From Sphingobium jiangsuense (GTDB taxonomy: Bacteria; Pseudomonadota; Alphaproteobacteria; Sphingomonadales; Sphingomonadaceae), in contig NZ_JACIDT010000024.1 of assembly GCF_014196495.1 (NCBI RefSeq), positions 1 to 54,035 on the forward strand: a stretch of DNA of 54,035 nucleotides, written 5' to 3'. Every line of letters starts with the position of its first letter. Position 1 is the stretch's first letter. The translations under genes and the position numbers were made by a program. The notes under the pieces were generated by a model. It had not been told where the DNA came from. It worked only from the letters and a program-made list of their open reading frames with translations, and did not search any database. Below are positions 8,485 through 17,435 of this stretch, in pieces.

Positions 8485-9027
8485 CTACTTAATCTGCCGC
8501 TTCTCCAGCTTGCGTGCCAGCGTGCGCCGGTGCATGCCCAGCCGCCGCGCGGCTTCGGAGATGTTGAAATCGCTCTCCACCAAGGTCTGGTGGATATATT
8601 CCCATTCCAGCGTCTTGATCGAGGTCTTGCGCCCTTCCACCGGCACCGCCGCGTCGCCCTCGCCCTTGCCGAACGCTTCCTCTATGTCGTCGGTGTTGGA
8701 CGGCTTGGCGAGATAATGCGCCGCGCCCAGCTTGATCGCCTCGACCGCCGTGGCGATGCTGGCGAAGCCGGTCAGCACCACGATGCGCGTCGCCGCATCC
8801 CTGGCATGCAGCATCTCCACGCAGCTGAGGCCGGAGGCCGCGCCCAGCTTCAGGTCGACCACCGCATAGGCGAAGCTCCGCCCCGCCTCCAGCAGGCTTT
8901 CCACCTCCTTCGGACTGGAAGCGGTTTCCACGCGATAGCCGCGCCGTTCGAACGATCGCCGCAGCGTGCGGGCCAGCGCCTCGTCATCCTCGACGATCAA
9001 CAGGGAGGAGCCTTCCGCTATATTCAT
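8485..9027 (-). CDS. regA: RegA/PrrA/ActR-type response regulator
   Basis: The 180-residue protein has a receiver domain with phospho-acceptor D58 in AYAVVDLKLG, acidic pair VEDDE, and lysine in HYLAKPSN. A short Fis-type helix-turn-helix follows: DFNISEAARRLGMHRRTLARKLEKR. The domain order, the HTH and the length match RegA/PrrA/ActR, the global redox regulator of alphaproteobacteria. It overlaps regB by four bases (ATGA) and is the last gene of the cyo-surf1-regB-regA transcript. It probably activates or represses oxidase and other energy genes; direct targets cannot be read here. Confidence 0.93.
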   Translation of the reverse strand: MNIAEGSSLLIVEDDEALARTLRRSFERRGYRVETASSPKEVESLLEAGRSFAYAVVDLKLGAASGLSCVEMLHARDAATRIVVLTGFASIATAVEAIKLGAAHYLAKPSNTDDIEEAFGKGEGDAAVPVEGRKTSIKTLEWEYIHQTLVESDFNISEAARRLGMHRRTLARKLEKRQIK

Positions 9028-10328
9028 GCCGTTCCTCCTCCATCAAATGCCAGCGAGGCGAGCGGTATGGTCAGCCGCACGCTCGCCCCGCCGTCGAGCG
9101 GATTGGCGACGTTCACCCGCCCGCCCAGCTTGCGCATCACGTTCACCACCAGAAACAGGCCCAGCCCCCCGCCCGCGCGGCCCTTGGTCGAGGCATAGGG
9201 GCGGCCGAAATTCTGCAACATCTCCGGCGTGAAGCCCGGCCCGTAATCCCGCACGTCCAGCACCAGCGAATCCCCGATGCGCGATGCCGCGATCCGCACC
9301 CGGTCGGGCGAGACCTCCACCGCATTGTCGATCACATTGCCGATCACCTGCTTGAGCGCCGGGTCGGACACGATCGCCATGTCCTCGCCCAGCAGATTTT
9401 CGTACTGCAATTCCCCCGGCATGCGGGGCCGCCATTCGCCGACGATCTGGTCGAGGAAATCATGCAGCGTCGTCACCGTCGGCTTCTCGCCGCGAATCTC
9501 GCCCGCCGACATCAAGATGCCGCTGACGATCGTCTTGCAGCGTTGCAGCTCGGTGCGGGCCGAGCGCACATCCTCGGCAAGGTCGGGATTGCCGGCGATC
9601 TCCGGCATGCGCGCCCAGTCGCCGAAGATCACCGACAGCGAGGAAAGCGGCGTGCCCAGCTCATGCGCGGCGCCCGACGCCAGCAGGCCCATGCGCACGA
9701 TATGATCCTCCTCCGCCGCCTGCTGGCGCAGCGCCGCCAGCGCCGCGTCGCTTTCGCGCCGGTTGCGGTCGAGGCGGACGACGAAGAACATCAGCAGCAC
9801 CGCGATCAGGAAGAAGCAGATGAGGCTGCCCGCCTGATAGAGGTGCAGCGGGTCGCCCGCCTGCCCGGCGGGCAGCACCAGCGGCTGATAGCGATAGGTG
9901 AGGAACAGCATGAACAGCCCCGCCGCCACCGCGATCAGCCAGCTCCAGCGCGGATCGAGCAGGATCGCGCCGATGACGATCTGCAACAGGAACAGGAAGG
10001 CGAAGGGATTGCCCGCCCCGCCGCTATGGTAAAGCTGCCACGCCAGCGCGGTGACATCGAGCAGCACCACCGCGAACAGTTCCGCATTGGTGAAGGCCCG
10101 CCGCCTGCGCATCACGCCGAGACTGGCGACATTGACCAGCGCGAGCAGCAGCGGCACCGTCATCAGATTGGCGAGCGGCAGGTCGATGCCCAGCCCTTTC
10201 CATGCGACGGCGATCGTCAGTATCTGCCCGGCCACGGCGATCCAGCGCAACTGCACCAGCAGCGCCATGTTGCGGCGGCTGGCCGCGACGCGCTGGCCAC
10301 CCCGTGGCAAGGGAGCCTTGCCGCTCAT
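9024..10328 (-). CDS. regB: RegB/PrrB-type redox sensor histidine kinase
   Basis: The 434-residue membrane kinase has about six N-terminal helices (residues ~20-190) including the GGAGNPF motif proposed to bind ubiquinone in RegB. The H-box is AAHELGTPLSSLSVIFGDW. The redox-active cysteine equivalent lies in ELQRCKTIVSGIL. The ATPase part has VIGNVIDNAVEVSP, DVRDYGPGF and GGGLGLFLV. RegB senses the quinone pool and disulfide state and phosphorylates RegA. The gene overlaps surf1 and regA by four bases at each end, so translation is coupled. Start at 10328 (MSGKAPLPRGG) is set by the ATGA overlap. Its place inside an oxidase operon suggests feedback on quinol oxidation. Confidence 0.92.
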   Translation of the reverse strand: MSGKAPLPRGGQRVAASRRNMALLVQLRWIAVAGQILTIAVAWKGLGIDLPLANLMTVPLLLALVNVASLGVMRRRRAFTNAELFAVVLLDVTALAWQLYHSGGAGNPFAFLFLLQIVIGAILLDPRWSWLIAVAAGLFMLFLTYRYQPLVLPAGQAGDPLHLYQAGSLICFFLIAVLLMFFVVRLDRNRRESDAALAALRQQAAEEDHIVRMGLLASGAAHELGTPLSSLSVIFGDWARMPEIAGNPDLAEDVRSARTELQRCKTIVSGILMSAGEIRGEKPTVTTLHDFLDQIVGEWRPRMPGELQYENLLGEDMAIVSDPALKQVIGNVIDNAVEVSPDRVRIAASRIGDSLVLDVRDYGPGFTPEMLQNFGRPYASTKGRAGGGLGLFLVVNVMRKLGGRVNVANPLDGGASVRLTIPLASLAFDGGGTA

Positions 10329-11065
10329 GCCGCCGCCCCCCGGCGCCAGAGCCAGAAGGCCAGCCCCAGCGACCCCGCCGCCATCGCGAACCATGTCAGC
10401 GCATAGGAAAGATGGCTGTTGGCGAAACGGATGACGGTCAGCCCCGGCACCGGCGACCCCGCCGGGCGCGCGGCGGCGGTGCCTTCGGTCTGCGCATCCA
10501 CGAAGAAGGGTGCGACATGGGAGAGGCCCCGCGCGCGCGCCAGCGCCTCCACGTCGCGCGAATACCAGCGGTCGCCCGCCGGGTCGTTGCTGCGCAGGAA
10601 GCCGCCGCCCGGCTCGGTCAGGCGCAGCAGGCCGACGATCGACACCTGCCCCTGCGGCGTCGCCGCGCGCGCCGCCTCCAGCCTGCTGCCGGTCGGCACA
10701 TAGCCCCGGTTGACGTATATGAGGCGGCCGTCCCCGGTGCGCAGCGGCGTCAGCACCCAATAGCCCGCGCCGAGGTCCGTCACCGCGCGAACCAGCGCCG
10801 TGCCCGACGCGACATAGGCGCCCGACAGCCTTACCCGCAGATATTCGAGCTCCGGCAGGGAAGAGGCACGCGCGGCGGCTTCATCGGGCGGCGCGACCGG
10901 CGGCGCGTCGACGCGCTGCTCGACCTTCGCGATCAGCGCTTCCTTCCAGGCGAGGCGCTTCACCTGCCACAGGCCCAGCGCGGTGAACAGCAGGACGAGC
11001 GCGACAAGAGACAGGACCGGCACGCCCGGAAAGGATGATCCGGCCTGCCCTTGGTCCTGCTTCAT
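10325..11065 (-). CDS. SURF1 family cytochrome oxidase assembly protein
   Basis: The 246-residue protein has the SURF1 layout: an N-terminal transmembrane helix (VLSLVALVLLFTALGLWQV) followed directly by KRLAWKEALIAKVEQR, a periplasmic domain with GYWVLTPLRTGDGRLIYVNRGYVP, and a C-terminal helix after NSHLSYALTWFAMAAGSLGL. SURF1 proteins help insert heme into heme-copper oxidase subunit I. Here it follows cyoD after 113 bases and overlaps regB by four bases, so it probably serves the bo3-type enzyme. The gap before it contains a strong GC hairpin (around 11094-11122) without a T-run, which might reduce read-through. Confidence 0.92.
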   Translation of the reverse strand: MKQDQGQAGSSFPGVPVLSLVALVLLFTALGLWQVKRLAWKEALIAKVEQRVDAPPVAPPDEAAARASSLPELEYLRVRLSGAYVASGTALVRAVTDLGAGYWVLTPLRTGDGRLIYVNRGYVPTGSRLEAARAATPQGQVSIVGLLRLTEPGGGFLRSNDPAGDRWYSRDVEALARARGLSHVAPFFVDAQTEGTAAARPAGSPVPGLTVIRFANSHLSYALTWFAMAAGSLGLAFWLWRRGAAA

Positions 11066-11178
11066 CGTCCAGCCTTCCCGCTTGGTGCATTTTCGGGCCG
11101 GAGGGACATCCCCCGGCCCGGCAAGGCGTCAACCGCAAACCCGGCGCGCGGGTTCCTGTCCCTTTGCCGCCCGCGCTC

Positions 11179-11556
11179 TCAGGGCAACTGGCGCATGTCG
11201 TGGACCGGCATCATGTTCATGTGGAGGTGATACATCACCCACATCGACCCGGCGAGCACAATCACCACCAGCAACAGCGTGAAGAGCAGCGCCATCAGGT
11301 TCCAGCCGCCCTCGGACTTGCCGTTCATGTGCAGGAAATAGACCATGTGGACCAGCACCTGCACCACCGCGAAAGCCATGATGACGATGGCGGTGGCCGA
11401 TTTGCTGGCGAGCACGTCGCCCATCACCAGCCAGAACGGGATCGCCGTCAGCACGACCGACAGGAAGAAACCGATCAGATAATCCTTCAGCGAACCATGG
11501 CTGGCGCCCTCGTCATGATGGCCGTCATGGCCGTGCGTGTCGTGTGCAGCGCTCAT
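11179..11556 (-). CDS. cyoD: Cytochrome o ubiquinol oxidase subunit IV
   Basis: The 125-residue protein has a His-rich N-terminus (HDTHGHDGHHDEG), then three transmembrane helices: LKDYLIGFFLSVVLTAIPFW, VIMAFAVVQVLVHMVYFLHM and LLFTLLLVVIVLAGSMWVMY. Size and the SKSATAI and VHMVYFLHM segments fit CyoD, the small subunit that assists CuB binding and assembly. The start at 11556 overlaps the cyoC stop by four bases. Membrane-bound. Confidence 0.93.
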   Translation of the reverse strand: MSAAHDTHGHDGHHDEGASHGSLKDYLIGFFLSVVLTAIPFWLVMGDVLASKSATAIVIMAFAVVQVLVHMVYFLHMNGKSEGGWNLMALLFTLLLVVIVLAGSMWVMYHLHMNMMPVHDMRQLP

Positions 11557-12188
11557 CGCAGCATTCCCATCAGATAGACAAAGGTGAAGACGCCGATCCA
11601 GATCACGTCGAGGAAGTGCCAGAACAGGCTGAGGCACATCAGGCGGCGCTTGTTGGCCTGGATGAGGCCCTTCTTCGCGACCTGCACCATCAGCGTGACC
11701 AGCCAGATGATGCCGAAGGTGACGTGCAGCCCATGCGTGCCGACCAGCGTGAAGAAGGAGGAGAGGAACGCGCTGCGCTGCGGCCCCGCGCCCAGATGGA
11801 TCAGGTGCGAGAATTCGTAAAGCTCGATCGCGAGGAACGCCGCGCCGAACAGGCCGGTGATGGCGAGCCACATCTGCGTCGCGCCGACCTTGCCCTTCTC
11901 CATCTCCAGCATGGCGAAGCCGTAGGTGATGGAGGAGAAGAGCAGCATCGCGGTGTTGAGCGCGATGAGATCGAGGTCGAACAGGTCCCTGGGCGAGGGC
12001 CCGGCGGCGTAATTGCCGCCGAACACCGCATAGGCCGCGAACAGCATCGCGAAGATGAGGCAGTCGCTCATCAGGTAGATCCAGAAGCCCAGCATGGTGC
12101 TGCCGCCTTCCGGGTGATCATGCTCGTGCAGATCGAAGTAGCGGGCCGTCAGGTCGCCCGTGCTATCGGCCGTAACGCTCTGGCTCAT
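11553..12188 (-). CDS. cyoC: Cytochrome o ubiquinol oxidase subunit III
   Basis: The 211-residue subunit has five hydrophobic helices, with GFWIYLMSDCLIFAMLFAAY near the start and FTLVGTHGLHVTFGIIWLV and SLFWHFLDVIWIGVFTFVYL near the end, all characteristic of heme-copper oxidase subunit III. It follows cyoB by three bases and overlaps cyoD by four, in the usual cyoABCD order. It takes no direct part in catalysis and stabilises subunit I. Confidence 0.96.
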   Translation of the reverse strand: MSQSVTADSTGDLTARYFDLHEHDHPEGGSTMLGFWIYLMSDCLIFAMLFAAYAVFGGNYAAGPSPRDLFDLDLIALNTAMLLFSSITYGFAMLEMEKGKVGATQMWLAITGLFGAAFLAIELYEFSHLIHLGAGPQRSAFLSSFFTLVGTHGLHVTFGIIWLVTLMVQVAKKGLIQANKRRLMCLSLFWHFLDVIWIGVFTFVYLMGMLR

Positions 12189-12191
12189 GGT

Positions 12192-14189
12192 TCAGGCTCC
12201 CTGCGCGGCGAGGCGGATGCGCTCGGCCTCTGTGGCCGCCACTTCCTCCGCCGGGATGTGGTAGTCGCGCTTGTAGTTGAAGGTATGGACGATCGCGCTG
12301 CCGATCAGGCCGGCGAAGCTGACGGCCGCCAGCCACCAGATATGCCAGACGAGGGCGAAGCCGCATACCGTGGCGATCCCGGCGAGGACGATGCCCGCGC
12401 CCGTATTGCTCGGCATGTGGATCGGGCGGAAGCCGGTGGACGGCAGCGCCACGCCCTTGCGCTTCATCTCGTCCCACGCGTCGAGGCCGTGCACTACGGG
12501 CGTGAAGGCGAAGTTGTAGTCGGGCGGCGGCGAGGTCGTCGCCCATTCCAGCGTGCGGCCGTTCCACGGATCGCCGCCGACGCGCAGCTTGTCGCGGTTG
12601 AGGATGCTGACCGCGAACTGCACCAGCATCGCGCCGATGCCGACGGCGATGATGACCGCGCCCAGCCCGGCGATCACGAACCAGATTTGCAGGCTCGGAT
12701 CGTCGAACACGCGCATCCGGCGGGTCACGCCCATCAGGCCGAGGATGTAGAGCGGCATGAAGGCGAACCAGAAGCCGACGACCCAGCACCAGAAGCTGAC
12801 CTTGCCCCAGAACGGATCGAGCTTGAACCCGAACGCCTTGGGCCACCAGAAGTTGATCGCGGCGAACACGCCGAACACCACGCCGCCGATGATGACGTTA
12901 TGGAAATGCGCGATCAGGAACAGCGAGTTGTGCAGCACGAAGTCGGCGGGCGGGACCGCCAGCATCACGCCGGTCATGCCGCCGATCACGAAGGTCAGCA
13001 TGAAGGCGACCGTCCACATCATCGGCAGCTCGAAGCGGATGCGGCCCTTGTACATGGTGAACAGCCAGTTGAACAGCTTGGCCCCGGTCGGGATCGAGAT
13101 GATCATCGTCGTGATGCCGAAGAAGCTGTTGACGCTGGCGCCCGCGCCCATGGTGAAGAAATGGTGCAGCCACACGAGGTAGGACAGGATCATGATCGCC
13201 GCCGTCGCGTAGACCATCGAGGTATAGCCGAACAGCCGCTTGCCGGAGAAGGTCGAGGTGACCTCCGAGAACACGCCGAACAGCGGCAGGATGAGGATAT
13301 AGACTTCCGGATGGCCCCAGATCCAGATGAGGTTGACATACATCATCGGGCTGCCGCCGAAGTCGTTGGTGAAGAAGTTGGTCCCGACATAGCGGTCGAG
13401 CGACAGCAGCGCGAGCACCGCCGTCAGCACCGGGAAGGACGCGACGATCAGGATGTTGGAGCAGAGCGAGGTCCAGGTGAACACCGGCAGCTTCATCCAG
13501 CTCATCCCCGGCGCGCGCATCTTGACGATGGTGACGACGAGATTGATGCCGGACAGGGTCGTGCCCACGCCCGCTATCTGCAACGACCATATATAATAGT
13601 CGACGCCGACATTGGGGCTGTAGGCGAGGCTCGACACCGGCGGATAGGCGAGCCAGCCGGTCTGCGCGAATTCGCCGATGAACAGCGACGCCATCACCAG
13701 CACCGCGCCGGAGGTCGTCATCCAGAAGCTGAAATTGTTGAGGAACGGAAAGCTGACGTCGCGCGCGCCGATCTGCAACGGCACGACATAGTTCATGATC
13801 CCGGTGATGAACGGCATCGCCGCGAAGAAGATCATGATCACGCCGTGCGCGGTGAAGATCTGGTCGTAATGATGCGCGTTCAGATAGCCTTCCGAGCCGT
13901 TGAACGCCCAGGCCTGCTGAAGGCGCATCATGATCGCGTCGGCGAAGCCGCGCGTGAACATGACGAGGCCCAGGATCATGTACATGATCCCGATCTTCTT
14001 GTGGTCGACGGTGGTGAACCATTCCTTCCAGAGATAGCCCCAGAGGCGGAAATAGGTCAGCGCGCCGATCAGCGCGACGCCGCCGAGCGCGACCACCACG
14101 AAGGTGGCCCAGACGATCGGCTCGTTCGGGATGGAATCAGGCCCCAGCTTGCCCAGCAGGAAAGACCAGTGTTGCGGTTCGGAAGTCAT
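12192..14189 (-). CDS. cyoB: Cytochrome o ubiquinol oxidase subunit I
   Basis: The 665-residue catalytic subunit reduces O2 with ubiquinol electrons and pumps protons. Visible ligands include the low-spin heme His in IFTAHGVIMIFF (H115), the CuB and cross-linked Tyr motif WIWGHPEVYIL, the CuB pair VWLHHFFTMG, and the heme o3/low-spin His pair in LIAHFHNVIIG. The quinone-site region RGFADAIMMRLQQAW is present, as in E. coli CyoB. Length is normal for the family (about 660). It starts 15 bases after the cyoA stop. Confidence 0.98.
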   Translation of the reverse strand: MTSEPQHWSFLLGKLGPDSIPNEPIVWATFVVVALGGVALIGALTYFRLWGYLWKEWFTTVDHKKIGIMYMILGLVMFTRGFADAIMMRLQQAWAFNGSEGYLNAHHYDQIFTAHGVIMIFFAAMPFITGIMNYVVPLQIGARDVSFPFLNNFSFWMTTSGAVLVMASLFIGEFAQTGWLAYPPVSSLAYSPNVGVDYYIWSLQIAGVGTTLSGINLVVTIVKMRAPGMSWMKLPVFTWTSLCSNILIVASFPVLTAVLALLSLDRYVGTNFFTNDFGGSPMMYVNLIWIWGHPEVYILILPLFGVFSEVTSTFSGKRLFGYTSMVYATAAIMILSYLVWLHHFFTMGAGASVNSFFGITTMIISIPTGAKLFNWLFTMYKGRIRFELPMMWTVAFMLTFVIGGMTGVMLAVPPADFVLHNSLFLIAHFHNVIIGGVVFGVFAAINFWWPKAFGFKLDPFWGKVSFWCWVVGFWFAFMPLYILGLMGVTRRMRVFDDPSLQIWFVIAGLGAVIIAVGIGAMLVQFAVSILNRDKLRVGGDPWNGRTLEWATTSPPPDYNFAFTPVVHGLDAWDEMKRKGVALPSTGFRPIHMPSNTGAGIVLAGIATVCGFALVWHIWWLAAVSFAGLIGSAIVHTFNYKRDYHIPAEEVAATEAERIRLAAQGA

Positions 14190-14204
14190 CGGGGGTTCCC
14201 AATA

Positions 14205-15455
14205 TCAGGAAGCGGGATTGGCCGGTGCGGCCATCGAAATGGTGGAAGGCGACATGGTGGCGGGCGAAATGGTGGCGGGTGTGATCGCGGCGGGTTTCTT
14301 CGTCACCAGCAGCGCCGCCTCGTCGGTGGTGCCGACGGAGGAGAGCTTCGCCTGCTGCTCGCGCAGGCTGTCGAGCAGCGTGGGGTCGGAGCAGAGCGCC
14401 TTCACGTAGGAGATGCTGAGCGCCTTGTCGCTGCGGTCCCTGGCGGTGAAGCTCTGCGCGCGGCCGTTCTTGTCGTAGGTCAACATCGCGACATTATGGA
14501 TGCCCGCAAGGCCGAGGCCACCGCGCTTGTCGATCATCGCCATCTCGCTCATGCACATCTTGCCCGGCTGCACGCACATGTTGACCACGGCGTCGAAGAG
14601 ATCGTCGGCGACGGCCGCATAGTGGCGCACCGGCTCCCTCTCGCTCGGCTGTTCGAGCTTCAGATAGACCTGGCGGTCGAGAGCGCCGTCCTTGCCCGCC
14701 TTCACCTTCGCCACCCAGGCGTCGAAATCGGCCGGCGCCACGCCCTTGAAGCCGAAGCGCATGGTGGAAAAGCCCGCGCCGCTGTAATTGGCGGAAAAGC
14801 CGACCGAGCTGTTCACCTCGTTCATCACCGCGTGCAGCTTCGTCTCCATGCCCGGCATGGTGTAGATCTGCCCCGCCATCGCCGGCACGTAGAAGCTGTT
14901 CATCATGCTGGAGGAGGTCAGGCGGAAATTGAGCGGGCGGTCCGTCGGCACCACCAGTTCGTTGACGGTGGCGATCCCCTGTTCGGGATAGATGAACAGC
15001 CATTTCCAGTTCAGCGCGACGACGTTCACCTCCAGCGGCTTGTGCGCCGCCGTCACCGGCTGACCCTTGGAGATGCGCGAGATCGGGCGATAGGGGTCGA
15101 GCATATGCGTGCCGATCCACGTCACCGCGCCCAGGCAGATGATGATCAGCAGCGGCGCGGCCCACACCACCAGTTCGATCTTCGTGCTGTGGTCCCAGTC
15201 CGGCTCATACTCCGCCTCGGTGTTCGACTGGCGGTATTTCCAGGCGAAGAACACGGTAAGCAGCATCACCGGCACGATGATGAGCAGCATCAGCCCGGTC
15301 GACACCAGCAGCAGGTTCGCTTCCTGCCGCGCGATATCCCCGGCCGGGTCCAGGACGATGGCGTCGCAGGCGCCGAGCGGCAGAATCGCCGCGGCAGCCA
15401 GAAGCCGTGGAAAAGCGCGCCTTTTTGCGCGACGACGAGAGGGGAGAGAAGACAT
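14205..15455 (-). CDS. cyoA: Cytochrome o ubiquinol oxidase subunit II (lipoprotein)
   Basis: The subunit is 416 residues from MSSLPSRR. The lipobox ILPLGAC at residues ~23-29 sets this start over an earlier in-frame ATG at 15482. Two membrane helices follow (LLLVSTGLMLLIIVPVMLL and LVVWAAPLLIIICLGAV), then the periplasmic cupredoxin domain with VALNWKWLFIYPEQGIATVN and PAMAGQIYTMPGMETKL. The CuA ligands are absent, as expected for a quinol oxidase. The C-terminus has an unusual Pro/Ala/Ser/Thr/Met tail with repeats such as TPATISPATMSPSTIS, longer than in E. coli CyoA. First gene of the operon. Confidence 0.95.
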   Translation of the reverse strand: MSSLPSRRRAKRRAFPRLLAAAAILPLGACDAIVLDPAGDIARQEANLLLVSTGLMLLIIVPVMLLTVFFAWKYRQSNTEAEYEPDWDHSTKIELVVWAAPLLIIICLGAVTWIGTHMLDPYRPISRISKGQPVTAAHKPLEVNVVALNWKWLFIYPEQGIATVNELVVPTDRPLNFRLTSSSMMNSFYVPAMAGQIYTMPGMETKLHAVMNEVNSSVGFSANYSGAGFSTMRFGFKGVAPADFDAWVAKVKAGKDGALDRQVYLKLEQPSEREPVRHYAAVADDLFDAVVNMCVQPGKMCMSEMAMIDKRGGLGLAGIHNVAMLTYDKNGRAQSFTARDRSDKALSISYVKALCSDPTLLDSLREQQAKLSSVGTTDEAALLVTKKPAAITPATISPATMSPSTISMAAPANPAS

Positions 15456-15493
15456 GAGGGCGCGCCTATAGCGATGTTGCAAGTGCGAACATA

Positions 15494-15506
15494 GGACATT
15501 TTGTCC
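15494..15506. promoter_or_regulatory. Perfect dyad between cyoA and the MFS gene
   Basis: GGACATTTTGTCC is a perfect 5-3-5 inverted repeat located 38 bases upstream of the cyoA start and 134 bases upstream of the divergent transporter start. It could be an operator for either gene. It does not fit the FNR consensus. Confidence 0.35.
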
Positions 15507-15640
15507 AAGAATCCGGCCCTCCCGCCAAAGCCCCCGCGTTTCCGCTGTTGTGCCCGGATCAATTTGGGTTATCGTGGCGTTCCAAGGAGAGAGGCGGCGC
15601 GAATTCCGTGGCCGCCGGACATAGAGAAGAGGCTGAGCTC

Positions 15641-16960
15641 ATGACGACGACAGCAGCCACCCATCCTTTCGCCGGAGAGGAACTGCGCGAGCAGAAAATA
15701 CAGCATGGCATAGATCCGGGCGATATCGCGATCGGCGTGGTAATCGGACGCACATCCGAATTTTTCGACTTTTTCGTTTACGCGATCGCATCGGTGCTGG
15801 TCTTTCCGCGCCTGATCTTTCCCTATGTCGATCCGCTGACCGGCACGCTCTATTCCTTCGCAATCTTCGCCCTCGCCTTCGTCGCGCGGCCTTTCGGCAC
15901 CTTCCTGTTCATGGCGCTGGACCGCCATTACGGCCGCAGCGTGAAGCTGATGGCGGCGATGTTCCTGCTCGGCAGCTCGACCGCCGCCATCGCCTTTCTG
16001 CCCGGCTACGCCACCATCGGCCACAGCGCCGCGCTGGCGCTGATCGTGTTCCGCATCGGCCAGGGCATCGCGCTGGGCGGCGCGTGGGACGGGCTCGCCT
16101 CGCTGCTCGCGCTCAACGCGCCGAAGGAACGGCGCGGCTGGTACGCGATGATCCCGCAGCTGGGCGCGCCGCTCGGCCTGATCGTCGCGAGCCTGCTCTT
16201 CGCCTATTTCGCCGGGTCGTTGCAGCCGGAGGATTTCTTCGATTGGGGCTGGCGCTATCCCTTCTACTGCGCCTTCGCGATCAACGTGGTCGCGCTGTTC
16301 GCCCGGCTGCGCATCGTCGCGACGCCGGAATATGAGCATCTCTACGAAAGCCGCGACCTCCAGCCGACACGGATACGCGACACGATCGCGACCCACTGGC
16401 GCACCATCGTCATCGGCGCCTTCGCCCCGCTGGCCAGCTTCGCGCTGTTTCACATGGTGACGGTGTTCCCGCTGTCCTGGGTGTTCCTGTTCACGCTGGA
16501 AAGCCCCGTCCGCTTCCTGCTGATCGAGGCGGCGGCGGGCGCGGCGGGCGTGGGCGCGATCATCGCGTCGGGCATCATCGCCGACCGTATCGGCCGCCGC
16601 TCGCTGCTGGGCGTGTGCGCGGTGGGCATCGCGATCTTCAGCATCTTCGCGCCCTTCGTGCTCGACGGCGGGCCGAGCGGCGAGATGGTGTTCATGCTGT
16701 TCGGCTTCATCCTGCTGGGGCTGTCCTTCGGCCAGTCGTCCGGCGTGGTCGCCTCCGGCTTCCAGACCCATTACCGCTACACCGGGTCGGCGCTGACGAG
16801 CGATCTGGCGTGGATGTTCGGCGCGGGCTTCGCGCCGCTGGTCGCGCTGTGGCTGTCGGTGCATTTCGGCCTGCTGGCATCGGGCATCTACCTGCTGTCC
16901 GGCGCGCTCGGCACCATCGTCGCGCTGTGGCTGAACCGCGAGCTGGCGCGCCACAACTGA
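15641..16960 (+). CDS. MFS transporter, metabolite:H+ symporter type
   Basis: The 439-residue protein has about 12 transmembrane helices. The family motifs are visible: GRTSEFFDFFVYAIASVLVF at the start of helix 1, ARPFGTFLFMALDRHYGRS in the loop 2-3 position, and RIGQGIALGGAWDG. These are typical of the metabolite:H+ symporter group (shikimate, alpha-ketoglutarate or proline/betaine transporters). I chose ATG at 15641 over an earlier in-frame ATG at 15548. The substrate cannot be read. It is divergent from cyoA and followed by a strong hairpin. Confidence 0.88.
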   Translation: MTTTAATHPFAGEELREQKIQHGIDPGDIAIGVVIGRTSEFFDFFVYAIASVLVFPRLIFPYVDPLTGTLYSFAIFALAFVARPFGTFLFMALDRHYGRSVKLMAAMFLLGSSTAAIAFLPGYATIGHSAALALIVFRIGQGIALGGAWDGLASLLALNAPKERRGWYAMIPQLGAPLGLIVASLLFAYFAGSLQPEDFFDWGWRYPFYCAFAINVVALFARLRIVATPEYEHLYESRDLQPTRIRDTIATHWRTIVIGAFAPLASFALFHMVTVFPLSWVFLFTLESPVRFLLIEAAAGAAGVGAIIASGIIADRIGRRSLLGVCAVGIAIFSIFAPFVLDGGPSGEMVFMLFGFILLGLSFGQSSGVVASGFQTHYRYTGSALTSDLAWMFGAGFAPLVALWLSVHFGLLASGIYLLSGALGTIVALWLNRELARHN

Positions 16961-16981
16961 CGCCCGCACCCCCACACCTTC

Positions 16982-17022
16982 GGCGGCCCGCAATCCGACC
17001 CGATTGCGGGCCGCCCCCGTTT
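16982..17022 (+). terminator. Strong hairpin downstream of the MFS gene
   Basis: GGCGGCCCGCAATC (16982-16995) pairs perfectly with GATTGCGGGCCGCC (17002-17015) around a 6-base loop; a short CCCGTTT follows. It lies between the MFS stop and the modE-like start. Confidence 0.7.
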
Positions 17023-17039
17023 CGGGCTAATCCCACCGC

Positions 17040-17435
17040 ATGACCGACCCTGCCCCCAGCATCAGAATCCGCCTCCATTGCGGCGAGGAAATCGCCATGG
17101 GGCCGGGCAAGGCCGACCTGCTCGACGCGATCAGGCAGCACGGGTCCATTTCCGCCGCCGGGCGGGCGCTGGGCATGAGCTATCGCCGCACCTGGATGCT
17201 GGTCGACGTGATGAACCGCTGCTGGGACGAGCCGCTGGTGCAGACGGCGGCCGGGGGCAGCCATGGCGGCGGCGCGCGCGTGACGGACCGCGGGCGGCAG
17301 GTGCTCGCCCATTATCGCGCGCTCCAGCAGGCCGTGCGCGACGCGGCGCGGGGCGAGGACTGGACCGCGCTGCGCGGACTGATGCGCGAGCAGCCCAGGC
17401 CGGGGCAGCGGAAGGACGGCAATCCGCCGGAATGA
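17040..17435 (+). CDS. ModE-type winged helix-turn-helix regulator without molybdate-binding domain
   Basis: The 131-residue protein matches the N-terminal DNA-binding domain of ModE: KADLLDAIRQHGSISAAGRALGMSYRRTWMLVDVMN, then QTAAGGSHGGGARVTDRGRQVL. E. coli ModE is about 260 residues, with two C-terminal MOP domains that bind molybdate; these are missing here. Short forms like this are common in proteobacteria. It lies 126 bases before modA on the same strand and probably controls the modABC genes, but how it senses molybdate is unknown. Confidence 0.88.
   Translation: MTDPAPSIRIRLHCGEEIAMGPGKADLLDAIRQHGSISAAGRALGMSYRRTWMLVDVMNRCWDEPLVQTAAGGSHGGGARVTDRGRQVLAHYRALQQAVRDAARGEDWTALRGLMREQPRPGQRKDGNPPE

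Noticed and set aside
11544..15494. A 1316-codon plus-strand open frame opposite the cyo genes
   Set aside because: The cyo genes on the minus strand have clear catalytic motifs throughout; the plus-strand translation is low-complexity shadow.
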